Shown here piece by piece: positions 18,011 to 27,595 of a stretch of DNA of 36,945 nt. The notes under the pieces were generated by a model. That model was not told the DNA's origin. It was given only the letters and a program-made list of their open reading frames with translations, and ran no database searches. Both the position numbers and the translations under genes were made by a program. The first letter of the stretch is position 1. Each line of letters starts with the position of its first letter. Origin of the DNA: an uncultured Nitratifractor sp. (GTDB taxonomy: Bacteria; Campylobacterota; Campylobacteria; Campylobacterales; Sulfurovaceae); the NCBI GenBank assembly GCA_947311565.1, contig CAMZLH010000054.1, forward strand, positions 1 to 36,945, in the 5' to 3' direction.

Positions 18011-20157
18011 TATCTCTCCTTTTCAAACTTATAACTATTATTAGCAATATCTACACTCTTTTTTTTCAAATATAGATCTAGACTCTCTATACTATTTTGA
18101 TTAAGTGTAGCTACTTTAACTACACTATCGGCTGGTATCGAAATATCAAACTCCTCTTTAAATGTATGCTCTCCACTCTTATATCTAGCAACTACTTTCG
18201 CACCATTAAGTGCTTGAAGCTTATCATTAACTACATATATCTCTACCTCTCCACCCTCTATTTGCTTAGCAACTACTATAACTGGTGCATAGCTACTCTT
18301 TAGTGCGTTATATCCAGCTTTAGGTACTCTATAGTAATCTACAATACCCCAATTCATAGATGGCCAACCTTCGTTAAACATAAATTGGAAAATTCCCGTT
18401 GTATGGCTATATTTTTGCACTCTTAGCATCTCTACTGTAAACTTAATTAAAGAGGCTTGATACTCTTGAGACTCTTTTATAAACTCTTTTATATCACCTC
18501 TGTATTCGATTCCATTTTTACTATTCCAATTGAACTGAAAGTTATGATACTCCCACTCTTTTTTAGCCTTTTTACCTTTTGGTTTTAGATATTTTTTAGG
18601 TAGTATTCTCTTTAGGCTATCATAGTCTGGCAAAGCTTGCGCACCATATTCGCTAACAACTGCTACTTTAGAGTCTTTAGCAAAATCATGATAATCTCCA
18701 CTATACCACCCAAACCATGGATGTTCAAGCGAAGATGATATCTTCTTAATCATATGATAACTATCATAATTAGATATAGTTGTATAGAGCTTATCATCTA
18801 ACTCTACATTCTCTTTACCACTATAATCTCTATATTTCCACTTCATCCACTCAGAGTTCCAAGGTGGCTCATTATGCATAGACCATATAAATATTGAAGC
18901 ATGGTTATATAGTTTATCTACCATATCTTTGGCCTCTTTAATAGCTAAACTATGCATCTCTTTATTATCTATATATCCCCATTGTAAATTATAATCTTGC
19001 CAAACTAAAAAGCCCATCTCATCACATAACTCATAAAATCTCTTAGGCTCAATATGCGCATGTACTCTAATAGTATTTATATGCGCATCTCGCATAAGCT
19101 CTAAATCTTTTCTTAGCTTAGCAATACTCATCTCACTCATATATTGACTAGAGATATAGTTAGTACCCTTTATATATAGAGATTTCCCATTTAAAATAAA
19201 TCTTTTATTACTATCTTGAACCATAGATTTAAGTCCAATATTTTGACTATATATAGTATTATCAATTTTTATCTTAAGTGTATATAAATTAGCATCTCCT
19301 CTATCATGTGTACTCCATAGCTTTGAATTAGGTAAATTTATCTCTAAATGATGCACTCCAAAGGCGTTAAAATTAAACTTTTTAGAGTAAGAGTCTCCTT
19401 TAAAATTATATGGAACAACTTCTATCTCTATATTTTTAGGAACACTACTCATGGCATCACTATAGATAAACGATTTTTTACTACTGCTATATAGTTTTGT
19501 AATATTAAAATCTATCGATAGAGAGACATTACTATTATCTAAAATTTTTGGTGTAATTTTAAGATTATCTAGCTTTATACTATTAAGACTCTCTATAGAG
19601 ATATGGTTCCATATTCCACCAGAGTTTCTATCTTGACCCTTAGCAGACCATGCTCCACCAGCTCTTGTATCGTGGTGAGAAAATATGCCACGAAGTAGAG
19701 TCTTGTGTAGACTATAGTGCTCTGGATAGTTCTCTAATGGTGAGTTTACTCTAACTTCTATTTTGTTTATTCCTTTAACAAGATATGGTGTGATATCAAA
19801 TTTAAACTCTTGAAAATAACCACTATGAGAACCAACATAGTTACTATTTACCCATATATCACACTGGTAATCTACGCCTTCAAAATTAATAAAATGGTGC
19901 TTAGCTCTAGGTAGAAGCTTACTATTAAAACTCTTCTCAAACCAGACAATACCTGCATGGTTTAGACCCTCTTTATACCAGTTGTTTGGTAGCTGCATGC
20001 TGCTCTCTTTGCCGCTAAATATATATCTATAATCTAGTGTATGAGGCAAGTGCTCAACATGGTAGAGCCATTTGCCATCTAAAGATACTTTTTTAGGGAA
20101 AGTATCTGAAAATAGTATGCTATATAGGGCAAAGAATAGTACTAAAAACTTTTTCAT
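18010..20157 (-). CDS. Secreted glycoside hydrolase family 2
   Basis: 715 residues with a signal peptide (KKFLVLFFALYSILFSDT). The GH2 layout is complete: an N-terminal jelly-roll sugar-binding domain (about 25-195; GIVWFEKSF, CDIWVNSNYVGSHSGYF), an Ig-like domain (about 196-315), and a TIM barrel (about 318-600) with acid/base Glu430 in SMHNEPPW and nucleophile Glu503 in VVSEYGAQ. A further C-terminal domain follows. Known GH2 activities include beta-galactosidase, beta-glucuronidase and beta-mannosidase; I cannot choose among them. In this operon it probably trims or edits the exported polymer in the periplasm. Its ATG overlaps the preceding stop (TAATG) by one base, and its own stop overlaps the glycosyltransferase start. 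Confidence 0.87.
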   Translation of the reverse strand: MKKFLVLFFALYSILFSDTFPKKVSLDGKWLYHVEHLPHTLDYRYIFSGKESSMQLPNNWYKEGLNHAGIVWFEKSFNSKLLPRAKHHFINFEGVDYQCDIWVNSNYVGSHSGYFQEFKFDITPYLVKGINKIEVRVNSPLENYPEHYSLHKTLLRGIFSHHDTRAGGAWSAKGQDRNSGGIWNHISIESLNSIKLDNLKITPKILDNSNVSLSIDFNITKLYSSSKKSFIYSDAMSSVPKNIEIEVVPYNFKGDSYSKKFNFNAFGVHHLEINLPNSKLWSTHDRGDANLYTLKIKIDNTIYSQNIGLKSMVQDSNKRFILNGKSLYIKGTNYISSQYMSEMSIAKLRKDLELMRDAHINTIRVHAHIEPKRFYELCDEMGFLVWQDYNLQWGYIDNKEMHSLAIKEAKDMVDKLYNHASIFIWSMHNEPPWNSEWMKWKYRDYSGKENVELDDKLYTTISNYDSYHMIKKISSSLEHPWFGWYSGDYHDFAKDSKVAVVSEYGAQALPDYDSLKRILPKKYLKPKGKKAKKEWEYHNFQFNWNSKNGIEYRGDIKEFIKESQEYQASLIKFTVEMLRVQKYSHTTGIFQFMFNEGWPSMNWGIVDYYRVPKAGYNALKSSYAPVIVVAKQIEGGEVEIYVVNDKLQALNGAKVVARYKSGEHTFKEEFDISIPADSVVKVATLNQNSIESLDLYLKKKSVDIANNSYKFEKER

Positions 20158-21335
20158 TATCTATTTATGGTCATCTCGCCAATATTTTTAATCATCTCCA
20201 TAATATCTTTTTGCTCTTGGCTCATTACTGTTTCATCTTTTCTAGCATCATCAACTAAGAAGTTCATATCTGACTCCTCAATATCTATTGAGCTTCCAAA
20301 TGGATTAATAATATATTTTCCTGCAATAATCTTCTCTTTAATCTTTGCATGTGCAGTTACTTTTGTGTATCCTAATATGACACTTTTATCAATTGTAACA
20401 CCCTCTTTTATAACAGATCCAGAACCAATCATTGTAGGACCAATAATTTTCGCACCCTTCTCTATGCGAACACTACTTCCAATATATACAGGACCCTCAA
20501 ATGTTACTTCATCTAAATCTATATCACAGTTAATTCCCATCCATAAATCTTTTTTAACCTCTTTTCCATAAGGCACTAAATCATTCACCTCTTTATTTAC
20601 CAGCATTGTATTAGCTACATAGAAATCTTTAGTAGATCCTACATCTACCCATTGAAATTTTGGTGCTGTTGCAAAAAATGGTAAACCCTTCTCTACTAAA
20701 AGTGGTAGTAATTCTCCACCAATATCAAATTCACCCTCATTTGGAATATAGTCAAAGACTTCTGGATTAAAGATATAGATACCTGTATTAATTATATTAC
20801 TCTTAGCCTCTTCTACTTTTGGTTTCTCTTGAAACGATAATACTCTCTTATCATCATCTGTAACAACAACTCCATATTTATATACTTCATCTTTTGGTAC
20901 CTCTTTACAAATAACTGTAGCGACTGCACCCTTTTCTTTATGATAATTCATAGCTTCAGTTAAATCTATATCTATTAATGCATCACCACAAATAACTAAA
21001 AATGGTTCATCAAAAAAGTTTGAATAATCTTGCACTTTCTTTAAACCTCCAGCAGAGCCTAATCCAACTGGTACGATCTCTCCCTCTTCTAGTTTTCCCT
21101 CTAAAGAGTAAGCAATTTGCATACCATAATCTGCACCATTTTTATAGTGATCTTCTATTGTATTTGCCATATACCCTACTGTAACAATTACTTCATTAAA
21201 ATCATGTTTTTTTAGTAGATCTAAGAGATAGCTCATTATTGGTCTCTCTGCAATTGGTACCATTGGCTTTGGTAGCATATAAGTTAGTGGTCTAACTCTT
21301 GTTCCTTTTCCTCCAGCTAAAATAACTGCTTTCAT
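20157..21335 (-). CDS. Sugar-1-phosphate nucleotidyltransferase with hexapeptide repeats
   Basis: 392 residues. The N-terminal nucleotidyltransferase domain (1-235) has the signature AGGKGTRVRPLTYMLPKPM, VICGDALIDID (metal-binding Asp), EKPKVEE, NTGIYIF and WVDVGSTKDF. The C-terminal part (about 250-350) is a left-handed beta-helix of hexapeptide repeats (VYIGSSVRIEKGAKIIGP, MIGSGSVIKEGVTI). It converts a hexose 1-phosphate and an NTP into an NDP-sugar. The layout fits mannose-1-phosphate guanylyltransferase or glucose-1-phosphate nucleotidyltransferase families; the base and sugar cannot be fixed from motifs. It starts inside the end of the kinase gene (4-bp overlap), and supplies the donor for the synthase two genes downstream. 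Confidence 0.87.
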   Translation of the reverse strand: MKAVILAGGKGTRVRPLTYMLPKPMVPIAERPIMSYLLDLLKKHDFNEVIVTVGYMANTIEDHYKNGADYGMQIAYSLEGKLEEGEIVPVGLGSAGGLKKVQDYSNFFDEPFLVICGDALIDIDLTEAMNYHKEKGAVATVICKEVPKDEVYKYGVVVTDDDKRVLSFQEKPKVEEAKSNIINTGIYIFNPEVFDYIPNEGEFDIGGELLPLLVEKGLPFFATAPKFQWVDVGSTKDFYVANTMLVNKEVNDLVPYGKEVKKDLWMGINCDIDLDEVTFEGPVYIGSSVRIEKGAKIIGPTMIGSGSVIKEGVTIDKSVILGYTKVTAHAKIKEKIIAGKYIINPFGSSIDIEESDMNFLVDDARKDETVMSQEQKDIMEMIKNIGEMTINR

Positions 21336-21727
21336 TCTTTATCCTTTTTAAATATAAATACTATTTTACTTTTTTCAGTATATATCGTATCACTTAATAA
21401 TACTGCAAGCTTTAAACCACGACCATTTTCTGCTAGATAATCCATATTTTTTGCCTCATCTTTTGTAGGTAAAACAATTTCAACACTACCCTCGTCAACA
21501 ATTGTAAACTCTATTAAATCAGCACTCTCTTTGAGTGTTACATATACTTGCTTACTCTTATCAAGAGAGTTAGCATGAACAATAGAGTTAGTAACTAACT
21601 CTTGATTTATTAGTAGTATATTATTGTGTAATTTAAGACTAATATCTTTTGGTAAATTACGTTTTAGCCACTCTTGTAAATTTACCAACTCACTTAATTG
21701 GCTATCTAGCTGTATAGATTGCAACAT
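21332..21727 (-). CDS. RsbW-like anti-sigma-type serine kinase (HATPase)
   Basis: 131 residues forming a single GHKL ATPase domain of the RsbW/SpoIIAB type: N box INQELVTNSIVHAN (about 45-58), VDEGSVEI, and glycine box NGRGLKLAVLLSD. It has no histidine-kinase phosphoacceptor domain. In known partner switches such a kinase phosphorylates a STAS antagonist on Ser and binds an alternative target when the antagonist is phosphorylated. The partner STAS gene is immediately upstream (12-base gap) and the PP2C phosphatase gene is divergent. No sigma factor gene is nearby, so its output is unknown; it may act on the polysaccharide enzymes rather than on transcription. The 4-bp overlap with the nucleotidyltransferase ties it to that operon. 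Confidence 0.82.
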   Translation of the reverse strand: MLQSIQLDSQLSELVNLQEWLKRNLPKDISLKLHNNILLINQELVTNSIVHANSLDKSKQVYVTLKESADLIEFTIVDEGSVEIVLPTKDEAKNMDYLAENGRGLKLAVLLSDTIYTEKSKIVFIFKKDKE

Positions 21728-21739
21728 ATTAAAGCTATT

Positions 21740-22060
21740 TTAGTTATCGCAATTATCTACTATTGTAAATACATTATTTAGCTGTGTTATCTGCATCAAC
21801 TCTGTTGGTTGTTCATTTAAACCACACAATTTCAAATCTGAGTTTTCAACATTATTTAAATGTTTCAAGATTGTAATCAATACACTTAAACCAGAACTAT
21901 CTAAAAAATTAATATTAGATAGATCTAAAATAATCTTATCCTTACCCTCTATCAGTTTCATCACTTTATCTTTCGTCTCTTGCATTACAGATACATCTAA
22001 TCTCTCATACCATATTTTAATAACTAAATACTCACCACTATCATTTACATCAATTTGCAT
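21740..22060 (-). CDS. STAS-domain anti-anti-sigma-type protein (RsbV/SpoIIAA-like)
   Basis: 106 residues, one STAS domain. LDLSNINFLDSSGLSVLI (about 45-62) holds the conserved DSSG; Ser56 matches the serine phosphorylated by SpoIIAB/RsbW-type kinases. As first gene of the operon it would report the phosphorylation state set by the kinase downstream and the PP2C phosphatase encoded divergently. The frame extends upstream to 22132, but I chose the ATG at 22060 because AAGGAG lies six bases before it and the STAS fold begins at once (MQIDVNDSGEYLVIKI). An AT-rich -10-like sequence overlaps the longer version. Confidence 0.86.
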   Translation of the reverse strand: MQIDVNDSGEYLVIKIWYERLDVSVMQETKDKVMKLIEGKDKIILDLSNINFLDSSGLSVLITILKHLNNVENSDLKLCGLNEQPTELMQITQLNNVFTIVDNCDN

Positions 22061-22079
22061 TTTATTCTCCTTAATATTT

Positions 22080-22095
22080 GCTATAATATATACTG
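22080..22095 (-). promoter_or_regulatory. Candidate -10 region for the polysaccharide operon
   Basis: On the minus strand GCAGTATATTATAG supplies TATATT/TATTAT-like -10 sequences about 25-30 bases before the STAS start codon. No clear -35 box is visible. It is the only gap in the region suitable for a promoter, since the ten genes downstream are separated by at most about 41 bases or overlap. Confidence 0.35.
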
Positions 22096-22240
22096 CTATA
22101 TTTTTTACATAAATTAGACAGTTATATGGCATTATTATAACCTCTTAAACCTTATTAGTAACTTTGATATCATAAAATGGTAATAAAATATTTTATAAAA
22201 GTTAAAATTTAGTTTCAATTATGTTATATTAATGTTTTTT

Positions 22241-22267
22241 TTGATACTATATTAAATAGAATATAGT
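22241..22267 (+). promoter_or_regulatory. Candidate promoter of the response regulator-phosphatase gene
   Basis: TTGATA at 22241-22246 and TATAGT at 22262-22267, 15 bases apart, lie about 40 bases before the start codon. The spacing is short for a sigma-70 promoter, so this is tentative. Confidence 0.3.
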
Positions 22268-22306
22268 AGAGTTAATAAGCAATAAAAAATTTAAATAAGA
22301 GGTAAA

Positions 22307-23464
22307 ATGAAAAATAAAATACTAATTGTAGATGACGAGATATTTAATATAGAGTTACTAAAGTTCTCTTTAAATGAACTAGATGAACTAGAGATACTAC
22401 AAAGTTCTAGTGCACAAGGTGCATTAGATATTGTCTCTAAAACTGAAATTGATTTAATTATACTAGATATATCTATGCCTGGAATGAGTGGGCTAGAGGC
22501 ACTAAAAATTTTAAAAGATGATGATAGATATAAGTATATTCCTGTAATTATGGTAACAGCTAAAAATGAAGATCGCCATATAGCACTAGAGTATGGATCT
22601 GAAGATTTTTTAGCAAAGCCTATAGATACAGTTGAGCTACGCTTTAAAGTTAATAATCTTCTAAAACTAAAAAAGTTTAACGATCTACAGAAACACTTTA
22701 ATCAAAGATTAGAAGAGGAGATAGCAAAGAAAGAGGAGCAGCTAAAGAAGTTTGCACATATAGAGCAAGAGCTTAAGATGGCTAAAGAGATACAGGAGAG
22801 TATTTTACCAAAGAAGTATCCAACCTCATCTGGTTTAGATATATATGGATCATGCAATCAAGCGAGTGATGTTGGTGGTGACTATTTTGATATATTCGAA
22901 ACTGATTGTGGTAACTATACATACTTTATTATGGCTGATGTATCTGGTCATGGATTTGCATCATCTCTTTTAGCTATGCAGTTTAGAACAATTGTACATG
23001 CCGAATTAAATGCTTATAGTAGTGATTTCTCTAAAGTTATAGAAAAAATAAACTATATTTTTACTAAAAATAATAGTGACTCCTCAATGTTTATTACTGC
23101 ACTTATGTTAAGGTATTCACATAAAGACTCTACTATAGAGTCTATAAATGCTGGTCACTTTAATCCTTTAGGTAATATAGAGATGAAACACGAAAGTGGA
23201 ATACCATTTGGAATTTTAGATAATGCTTTATACCCAACACTTACAACAGTAATAAACAAAGGAGATAAAATACTACTCTTTACTGATGGTATTATTGAAG
23301 GCGAATCTACTACTGGTGAGATGTATGAAGAGAGTCTATACAGACTCCATAAAACTATTTATGATAAATCTAGCCAAGAGCAAGTAGAGATTATACTAAA
23401 TGAGTATCATAAATTTATCGATAAACAGATTGATGATGTAACTATTATGGCTATAGGTAAGTAG
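22307..23464 (+). CDS. Response regulator with PP2C (SpoIIE/RsbU-like) phosphatase output
   Basis: 385 residues. The N-terminal receiver domain (about 1-120) has VDDE, the phosphoacceptor Asp54 in LIILDISMPG, VTAKNED and LAKPID. A coiled-coil linker (about 122-165) contains AKEIQESILP, typical of RsbU-like proteins. The C-terminal PP2C/SpoIIE domain (about 175-385) keeps the metal-binding motifs GGDYFDIF, MADVSGHG, FTDGIIEG and DDVTIMAIG. It should dephosphorylate the STAS protein encoded divergently when its receiver is phosphorylated, releasing or capturing the RsbW-like kinase. A likely phosphodonor is the hybrid kinase encoded next door, whose Hpt domain could pass phosphate on. AAGAGGT precedes the ATG. 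Confidence 0.88.
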   Translation: MKNKILIVDDEIFNIELLKFSLNELDELEILQSSSAQGALDIVSKTEIDLIILDISMPGMSGLEALKILKDDDRYKYIPVIMVTAKNEDRHIALEYGSEDFLAKPIDTVELRFKVNNLLKLKKFNDLQKHFNQRLEEEIAKKEEQLKKFAHIEQELKMAKEIQESILPKKYPTSSGLDIYGSCNQASDVGGDYFDIFETDCGNYTYFIMADVSGHGFASSLLAMQFRTIVHAELNAYSSDFSKVIEKINYIFTKNNSDSSMFITALMLRYSHKDSTIESINAGHFNPLGNIEMKHESGIPFGILDNALYPTLTTVINKGDKILLFTDGIIEGESTTGEMYEESLYRLHKTIYDKSSQEQVEIILNEYHKFIDKQIDDVTIMAIGK

Positions 23465-23556
23465 TAAGTATCTTAATATTTACATTGTTTGGTTTAGAAT
23501 CCCTTAGAGGGTTTATCTTTGAATTATATGACAATGATATTACATAGAACTCTAAT

Positions 23557-23583
23557 TATAAGGTGTAAAAGATACACCTTATA
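23557..23583. terminator. Bidirectional terminator between converging genes
   Basis: A perfect 11-bp stem TATAAGGTGTA/TACACCTTATA with the loop AAAGA, in the 136-base gap between the converging phosphatase and hybrid kinase genes. The T tracts are weak, but position and symmetry fit a shared terminator. Confidence 0.6.
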
Positions 23584-23600
23584 GCAATAGTAATCATATT

Positions 23601-26480
23601 TTATCTTAAACTATCACTTATTTCATCTTTCTTACTATGTATAGTATTAATTATTCTATGTAGTTTTACAGACTCTTCTTTATAATCTACGCTATCTATA
23701 TTATACTCTAAATCATTACATATATTTGCTATCTCATCGAGAGATAAAGATAGTGCACTACCTCTTATAGCATGAGATAGCTCTTTTACTCTATCTTTAT
23801 CATCATTTTCAGCAGCACTTTTAAGTTTATCTACACTACCATATGCACTACTTATAAAAGAGTCAAATAGCTTTTGCATAATCACAAGATTAAAGCCCAT
23901 ACTCTTTTGAGACTTATGTAGAGACTCTAATGTACTCTCTATAATAGATTTCTCTTCATCTGGCTTATTATCTTGGCTATTGTTATCTTGGCTATCAATA
24001 TTTTGCACTTTACTATATTTTACTAATATCTTATCTAACTCTTCAATCTCAATAGGTTTACTTAAATAGTCATCCATACCACTATTAATAAAGTGTTCTC
24101 TATCTCCCTCTAGGGCATTTGCTGTAAGTGCTACAATAGGGGTTGTAACTCCTTTTGATTTCAACTCTTTTGTGGCATCTAAACCATTTAACTCTGGCAT
24201 ATTAATATCCATAAAGATAAGATCATATTTAGTTGATAAAGCTCTGATAACTGCTTCTCTTCCATCAAATGCAAAATCTGGAATAATATTATACTCCTTA
24301 AATATCTCTTCAATTAATATTCTATTTATCTCATAATCTTCAGCAACTAATATTCTTAAGTTTAACTCTTTACCCTTGACTTTATTTATACTATTAGTTA
24401 TTAGATTTAAAGATACTAATGCGTTATATAGATCTGATGCTGTATCATTGAACGAACTTAAGTGTGTTATACTTTCAACTCTTTTTGCTACAGCACTAGC
24501 TGCATCTGTAGCATCAATTAGTATAACTTTACTAGAGCTAAAATCTAAAGATAGGTAGTCTAAGTAGTCAAAGATAAGCACTATCTTATCACTTAAATCC
24601 ATACTACTAGCATCATCTAGAGATATTGCATTACTATTTAATTTAAAGTGTTGTAAGTGTTGTAATGTATTAATATACTGCTCTTGTGAACTCTTAATTA
24701 CATAAATTGGTGGATTATTAATTTGATCAACTATAGTTAAACTATTAGTACATCTAGGAACATCTAGTTCAAAATAAAATTTACTGCCAACACCTAACTT
24801 ACTCTGAACCTTTAATTCACTACTCATTAGCTCACAAAGAGAAGAGCTAATACTTAAGCCTAATCCTGTACCTCCAAAGTTTCTAGTTGTAGATGTATCT
24901 GCTTGAACGAACGATTTAAATACACTCTCAACTCTATCTTCTGCAATACCAATACCTGTATCTGTTACACTAAACTCTATCTTATCTCTCGTATCACTAG
25001 AAGAGACTAAAGCTAGTCTTACACTTACAGTACCATTTTCTGGAGTAAACTTAATTGCATTATTGATAAGGTTATTTAATACTTGGGTTACTCTAAGTTC
25101 ATCTATTAATATACATTCACTAATAGATGAGTCTATATCTACAACAAGTGTGATTGATTTTTCTATAGATTTAGATCTAAAAAATGTTATAGAGTTATGT
25201 AGGTTAATAAATGGATTAACCTCTGTCGGATCTAGTTCTAAATTTCCGCTCTCTATTTTAGAAAAATCTAAAATATCATTTACTATTTTTAACAAAATAG
25301 AAGTTGAGTGTTCTATAAGTTGAGTATATTTAAGTTGCTGTTTAGATAAATTTGTCTTTAATAGCAATTCACTAAATCCAAGAATACCATTCATTGGTGT
25401 TCTAATCTCGTGGCTCATATTTGCCATAAATTCTGACTTAGCTTTTTCAGAGGCTCTAGCTCTCTCTTTTTCATTCTCTAATTCTGTAATATCTGTAAAG
25501 CTACTTATTATAAACTGATCGTCATCAAACTCTAGTGGACTAACTCTAACAGAGAATATTCTCTCTTCTTTAGAAGATGTTTTAATTAGTGCTTTATGCT
25601 CTTTATTAGGATTATCTAAGATAGTCTCTGTCCAGTATCTATCTTCAGAAGATTGTTTTAAATAACCAGCTTTCTCTATAAATAGTTCACAAATACAACT
25701 ATATTTATCTTTAAACTCCTCTATAGAGTTAAACCCAAGATTAGTATAGAAGTTCTTGTTTGTCTTTAATATTCCCTCTTCCTTATTTGCAGTAAAGACA
25801 ATATTATCTTGATTATCAAATAGAAGTTGATTAAACTTATACTCTTTTTTAAGCTTCTGCTCAGCTACAATACGATCTGTTAAGTCTACTCTGATTGCCA
25901 TATACTCTACAATCTCTTTATCTTTATCAATTAAAGGAAAAATATGAGCATCTACATAGTATGTAGAACCATCTTTAGCTAAATTTTTAATCTCTCCATG
26001 CCATTTTTTCTTATTTGAGATTGTCTGCCAAAGATTTTTAAATACACTACTTGGTTCACTAGGATGACGAACAATATTGTGTGCATGACCTATTAATTCA
26101 TCTTTACTATATCCACTTAACTCACAAAATCTATCATTTACATATGTTATTCTTCCTCTAGTATCAGTTTTAGAGACAATCATTGTATTATCGATTGCAC
26201 TTTTATACTGCTGAAGTAGAAATGTCTGCTCAACTATTTTATCTTTTAAACTTAAGTTATTAGCCTCTATTGTCTCATAAGCTTGCATCAGCTCTTGAGT
26301 ATTTATATCTATTGTATGCTTTAGCAATCTCTTCTCTTTATCACTCTCTTCGTAGGCACTATTTATTACCTCTAAAAAATTTTGTATCTCTTTACTTTGA
26401 GACTCAAAAGAGAATGATTTTCCAAGTATATTTTTTATTTGTCTCTTTAGTAACCTATTCATAATAAATTTAACCTTCAT
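23601..26480 (-). CDS. Hybrid sensor histidine kinase (PAS-PAS-HisKA-HATPase-REC-Hpt)
   Basis: 959 residues with no membrane helix, so a cytoplasmic sensor. Order: N-terminal coiled region (1-90), PAS (about 95-205, with [20 protein letters not shown]), a second PAS-like domain (about 210-335), HisKA with His357 in [16 protein letters not shown], HATPase ([41 protein letters not shown]), a receiver domain ([28 protein letters not shown]) and a C-terminal Hpt domain ([13 protein letters not shown]). The complete internal phosphorelay could end on the receiver-PP2C protein next door. The start codon at 26480 overlaps the FIST gene by 11 bases and lacks a clear ribosome-binding site; ATG at 26462 is an alternative. 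The gene follows FIST, a usual partner of such kinases. Confidence 0.9.
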   Translation of the reverse strand: MKVKFIMNRLLKRQIKNILGKSFSFESQSKEIQNFLEVINSAYEESDKEKRLLKHTIDINTQELMQAYETIEANNLSLKDKIVEQTFLLQQYKSAIDNTMIVSKTDTRGRITYVNDRFCELSGYSKDELIGHAHNIVRHPSEPSSVFKNLWQTISNKKKWHGEIKNLAKDGSTYYVDAHIFPLIDKDKEIVEYMAIRVDLTDRIVAEQKLKKEYKFNQLLFDNQDNIVFTANKEEGILKTNKNFYTNLGFNSIEEFKDKYSCICELFIEKAGYLKQSSEDRYWTETILDNPNKEHKALIKTSSKEERIFSVRVSPLEFDDDQFIISSFTDITELENEKERARASEKAKSEFMANMSHEIRTPMNGILGFSELLLKTNLSKQQLKYTQLIEHSTSILLKIVNDILDFSKIESGNLELDPTEVNPFINLHNSITFFRSKSIEKSITLVVDIDSSISECILIDELRVTQVLNNLINNAIKFTPENGTVSVRLALVSSSDTRDKIEFSVTDTGIGIAEDRVESVFKSFVQADTSTTRNFGGTGLGLSISSSLCELMSSELKVQSKLGVGSKFYFELDVPRCTNSLTIVDQINNPPIYVIKSSQEQYINTLQHLQHFKLNSNAISLDDASSMDLSDKIVLIFDYLDYLSLDFSSSKVILIDATDAASAVAKRVESITHLSSFNDTASDLYNALVSLNLITNSINKVKGKELNLRILVAEDYEINRILIEEIFKEYNIIPDFAFDGREAVIRALSTKYDLIFMDINMPELNGLDATKELKSKGVTTPIVALTANALEGDREHFINSGMDDYLSKPIEIEELDKILVKYSKVQNIDSQDNNSQDNKPDEEKSIIESTLESLHKSQKSMGFNLVIMQKLFDSFISSAYGSVDKLKSAAENDDKDRVKELSHAIRGSALSLSLDEIANICNDLEYNIDSVDYKEESVKLHRIINTIHSKKDEISDSLR

Positions 26481-27594
26481 ATATTGCTGTAAGTGTCATA
26501 GTTTGATTATGCAACTGACAATTTAATATCTCATTAGAGTGTGGCGCTAACTCTCCGTATGAGTAGAACCCTGTTAACTCAACATTATCACCTAATATCA
26601 TAGATATTGACTCTAACTCCTCATCACTAAGTTGATTTAGTACTGCTCTTCTACCAACACAACTAACAACTAAGCATAGTGCACTTTTACTATTTTCTTG
26701 ACTAATATCTTTTGCTGCTATTTCTGATGCATCTATAAGACTATCTATATCAGACTTCATAAGTCTTGCAAGTGAACCCTCTTTTACATCTCCTGCAAAT
26801 ATTAAAGAGTTTTTATCTTCATCTACTGCTAGTACACTTCTAATAACAGGTGTAGACTCTTTACTATCTTTTACATTAAAAGGAAATAGTAGACCAGAGT
26901 TTGGCAAGTCTTTAGCATACTCACCTAGATACTTTTTATATAACCCTAGTGCCGGTTGATTATCTATTTCGTAAACTATATTAGTTGTAGATTTTGTAAT
27001 TGTTCTAAAAATACCAAACTCTTCCCAGCCTGAATAACAGCCACTACTGACATGCAAAGATTTGCCATAAAATCCAATAGCTACAACAATATTGTTTCTA
27101 GCAGGTGCATTTGCTACAATATATGTCTCTTCAAACTCTAGACCATCTCCTGCTAATCCACCAGTAATTGAGATACTATTTTTATATGCACTATTTACAC
27201 CTTCTGCTAATAAAGAGCCATTCATATTTAGTCCATCTGATAATACAAAGATATGTTTTAAATCATCACTCTCTAACTCTTTTACCAATTTAGCACTATC
27301 TCTAACTTGATCTTCATTGCTATCTATTTGCATAGTACTTATTTTGACATATCCACTACTAAAAGTAACTGCTGAAGCAACTATAGAAGCACTACTTAAT
27401 CTATCTCCTTGGATATTACCACTAGAGCTACAACCAACTATATCTGCATTTGGATATAGTTTTTTTAACTCTATATAGCTACTCTCTTCTTTTATCGCCT
27501 CTCTATCACCAAAAACAAATACAATATTTACATCTGTATTAACACTCTCTATACTCCATTTACTATCACTATATATTAAGTTCTCTATCTTCAT
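26470..27594 (-). CDS. FIST N/C-domain sensory protein
   Basis: 374 residues covering FIST_N (about 25-205; [34 protein letters not shown]) and FIST_C (about 215-355; [52 protein letters not shown]). FIST proteins are thought to bind small ligands, possibly amino-acid-like, and often occur with two-component or methyl-accepting proteins. It has no signal peptide or membrane helix. It lies 1 base after pgi and overlaps the hybrid kinase start, so pgi, FIST and kinase form an operon. I infer that it passes a metabolic cue to the kinase; the ligand is unknown. Confidence 0.88.
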   Translation of the reverse strand: MKIENLIYSDSKWSIESVNTDVNIVFVFGDREAIKEESSYIELKKLYPNADIVGCSSSGNIQGDRLSSASIVASAVTFSSGYVKISTMQIDSNEDQVRDSAKLVKELESDDLKHIFVLSDGLNMNGSLLAEGVNSAYKNSISITGGLAGDGLEFEETYIVANAPARNNIVVAIGFYGKSLHVSSGCYSGWEEFGIFRTITKSTTNIVYEIDNQPALGLYKKYLGEYAKDLPNSGLLFPFNVKDSKESTPVIRSVLAVDEDKNSLIFAGDVKEGSLARLMKSDIDSLIDASEIAAKDISQENSKSALCLVVSCVGRRAVLNQLSDEELESISMILGDNVELTGFYSYGELAPHSNEILNCQLHNQTMTLTAIYEG

Positions 27595-27595
27595 A

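Noticed and set aside
20167-20571. 134-codon plus-strand frame with hydrophobic repeats
   Set aside because: Its regularity comes from the hexapeptide repeats of the nucleotidyltransferase read in reverse.
23480-23515. Short hairpin CCCT-TAG-AGGG after the phosphatase gene
   Set aside because: Only four firm base pairs; the 11-bp stem at 23557-23583 is a far better terminator.
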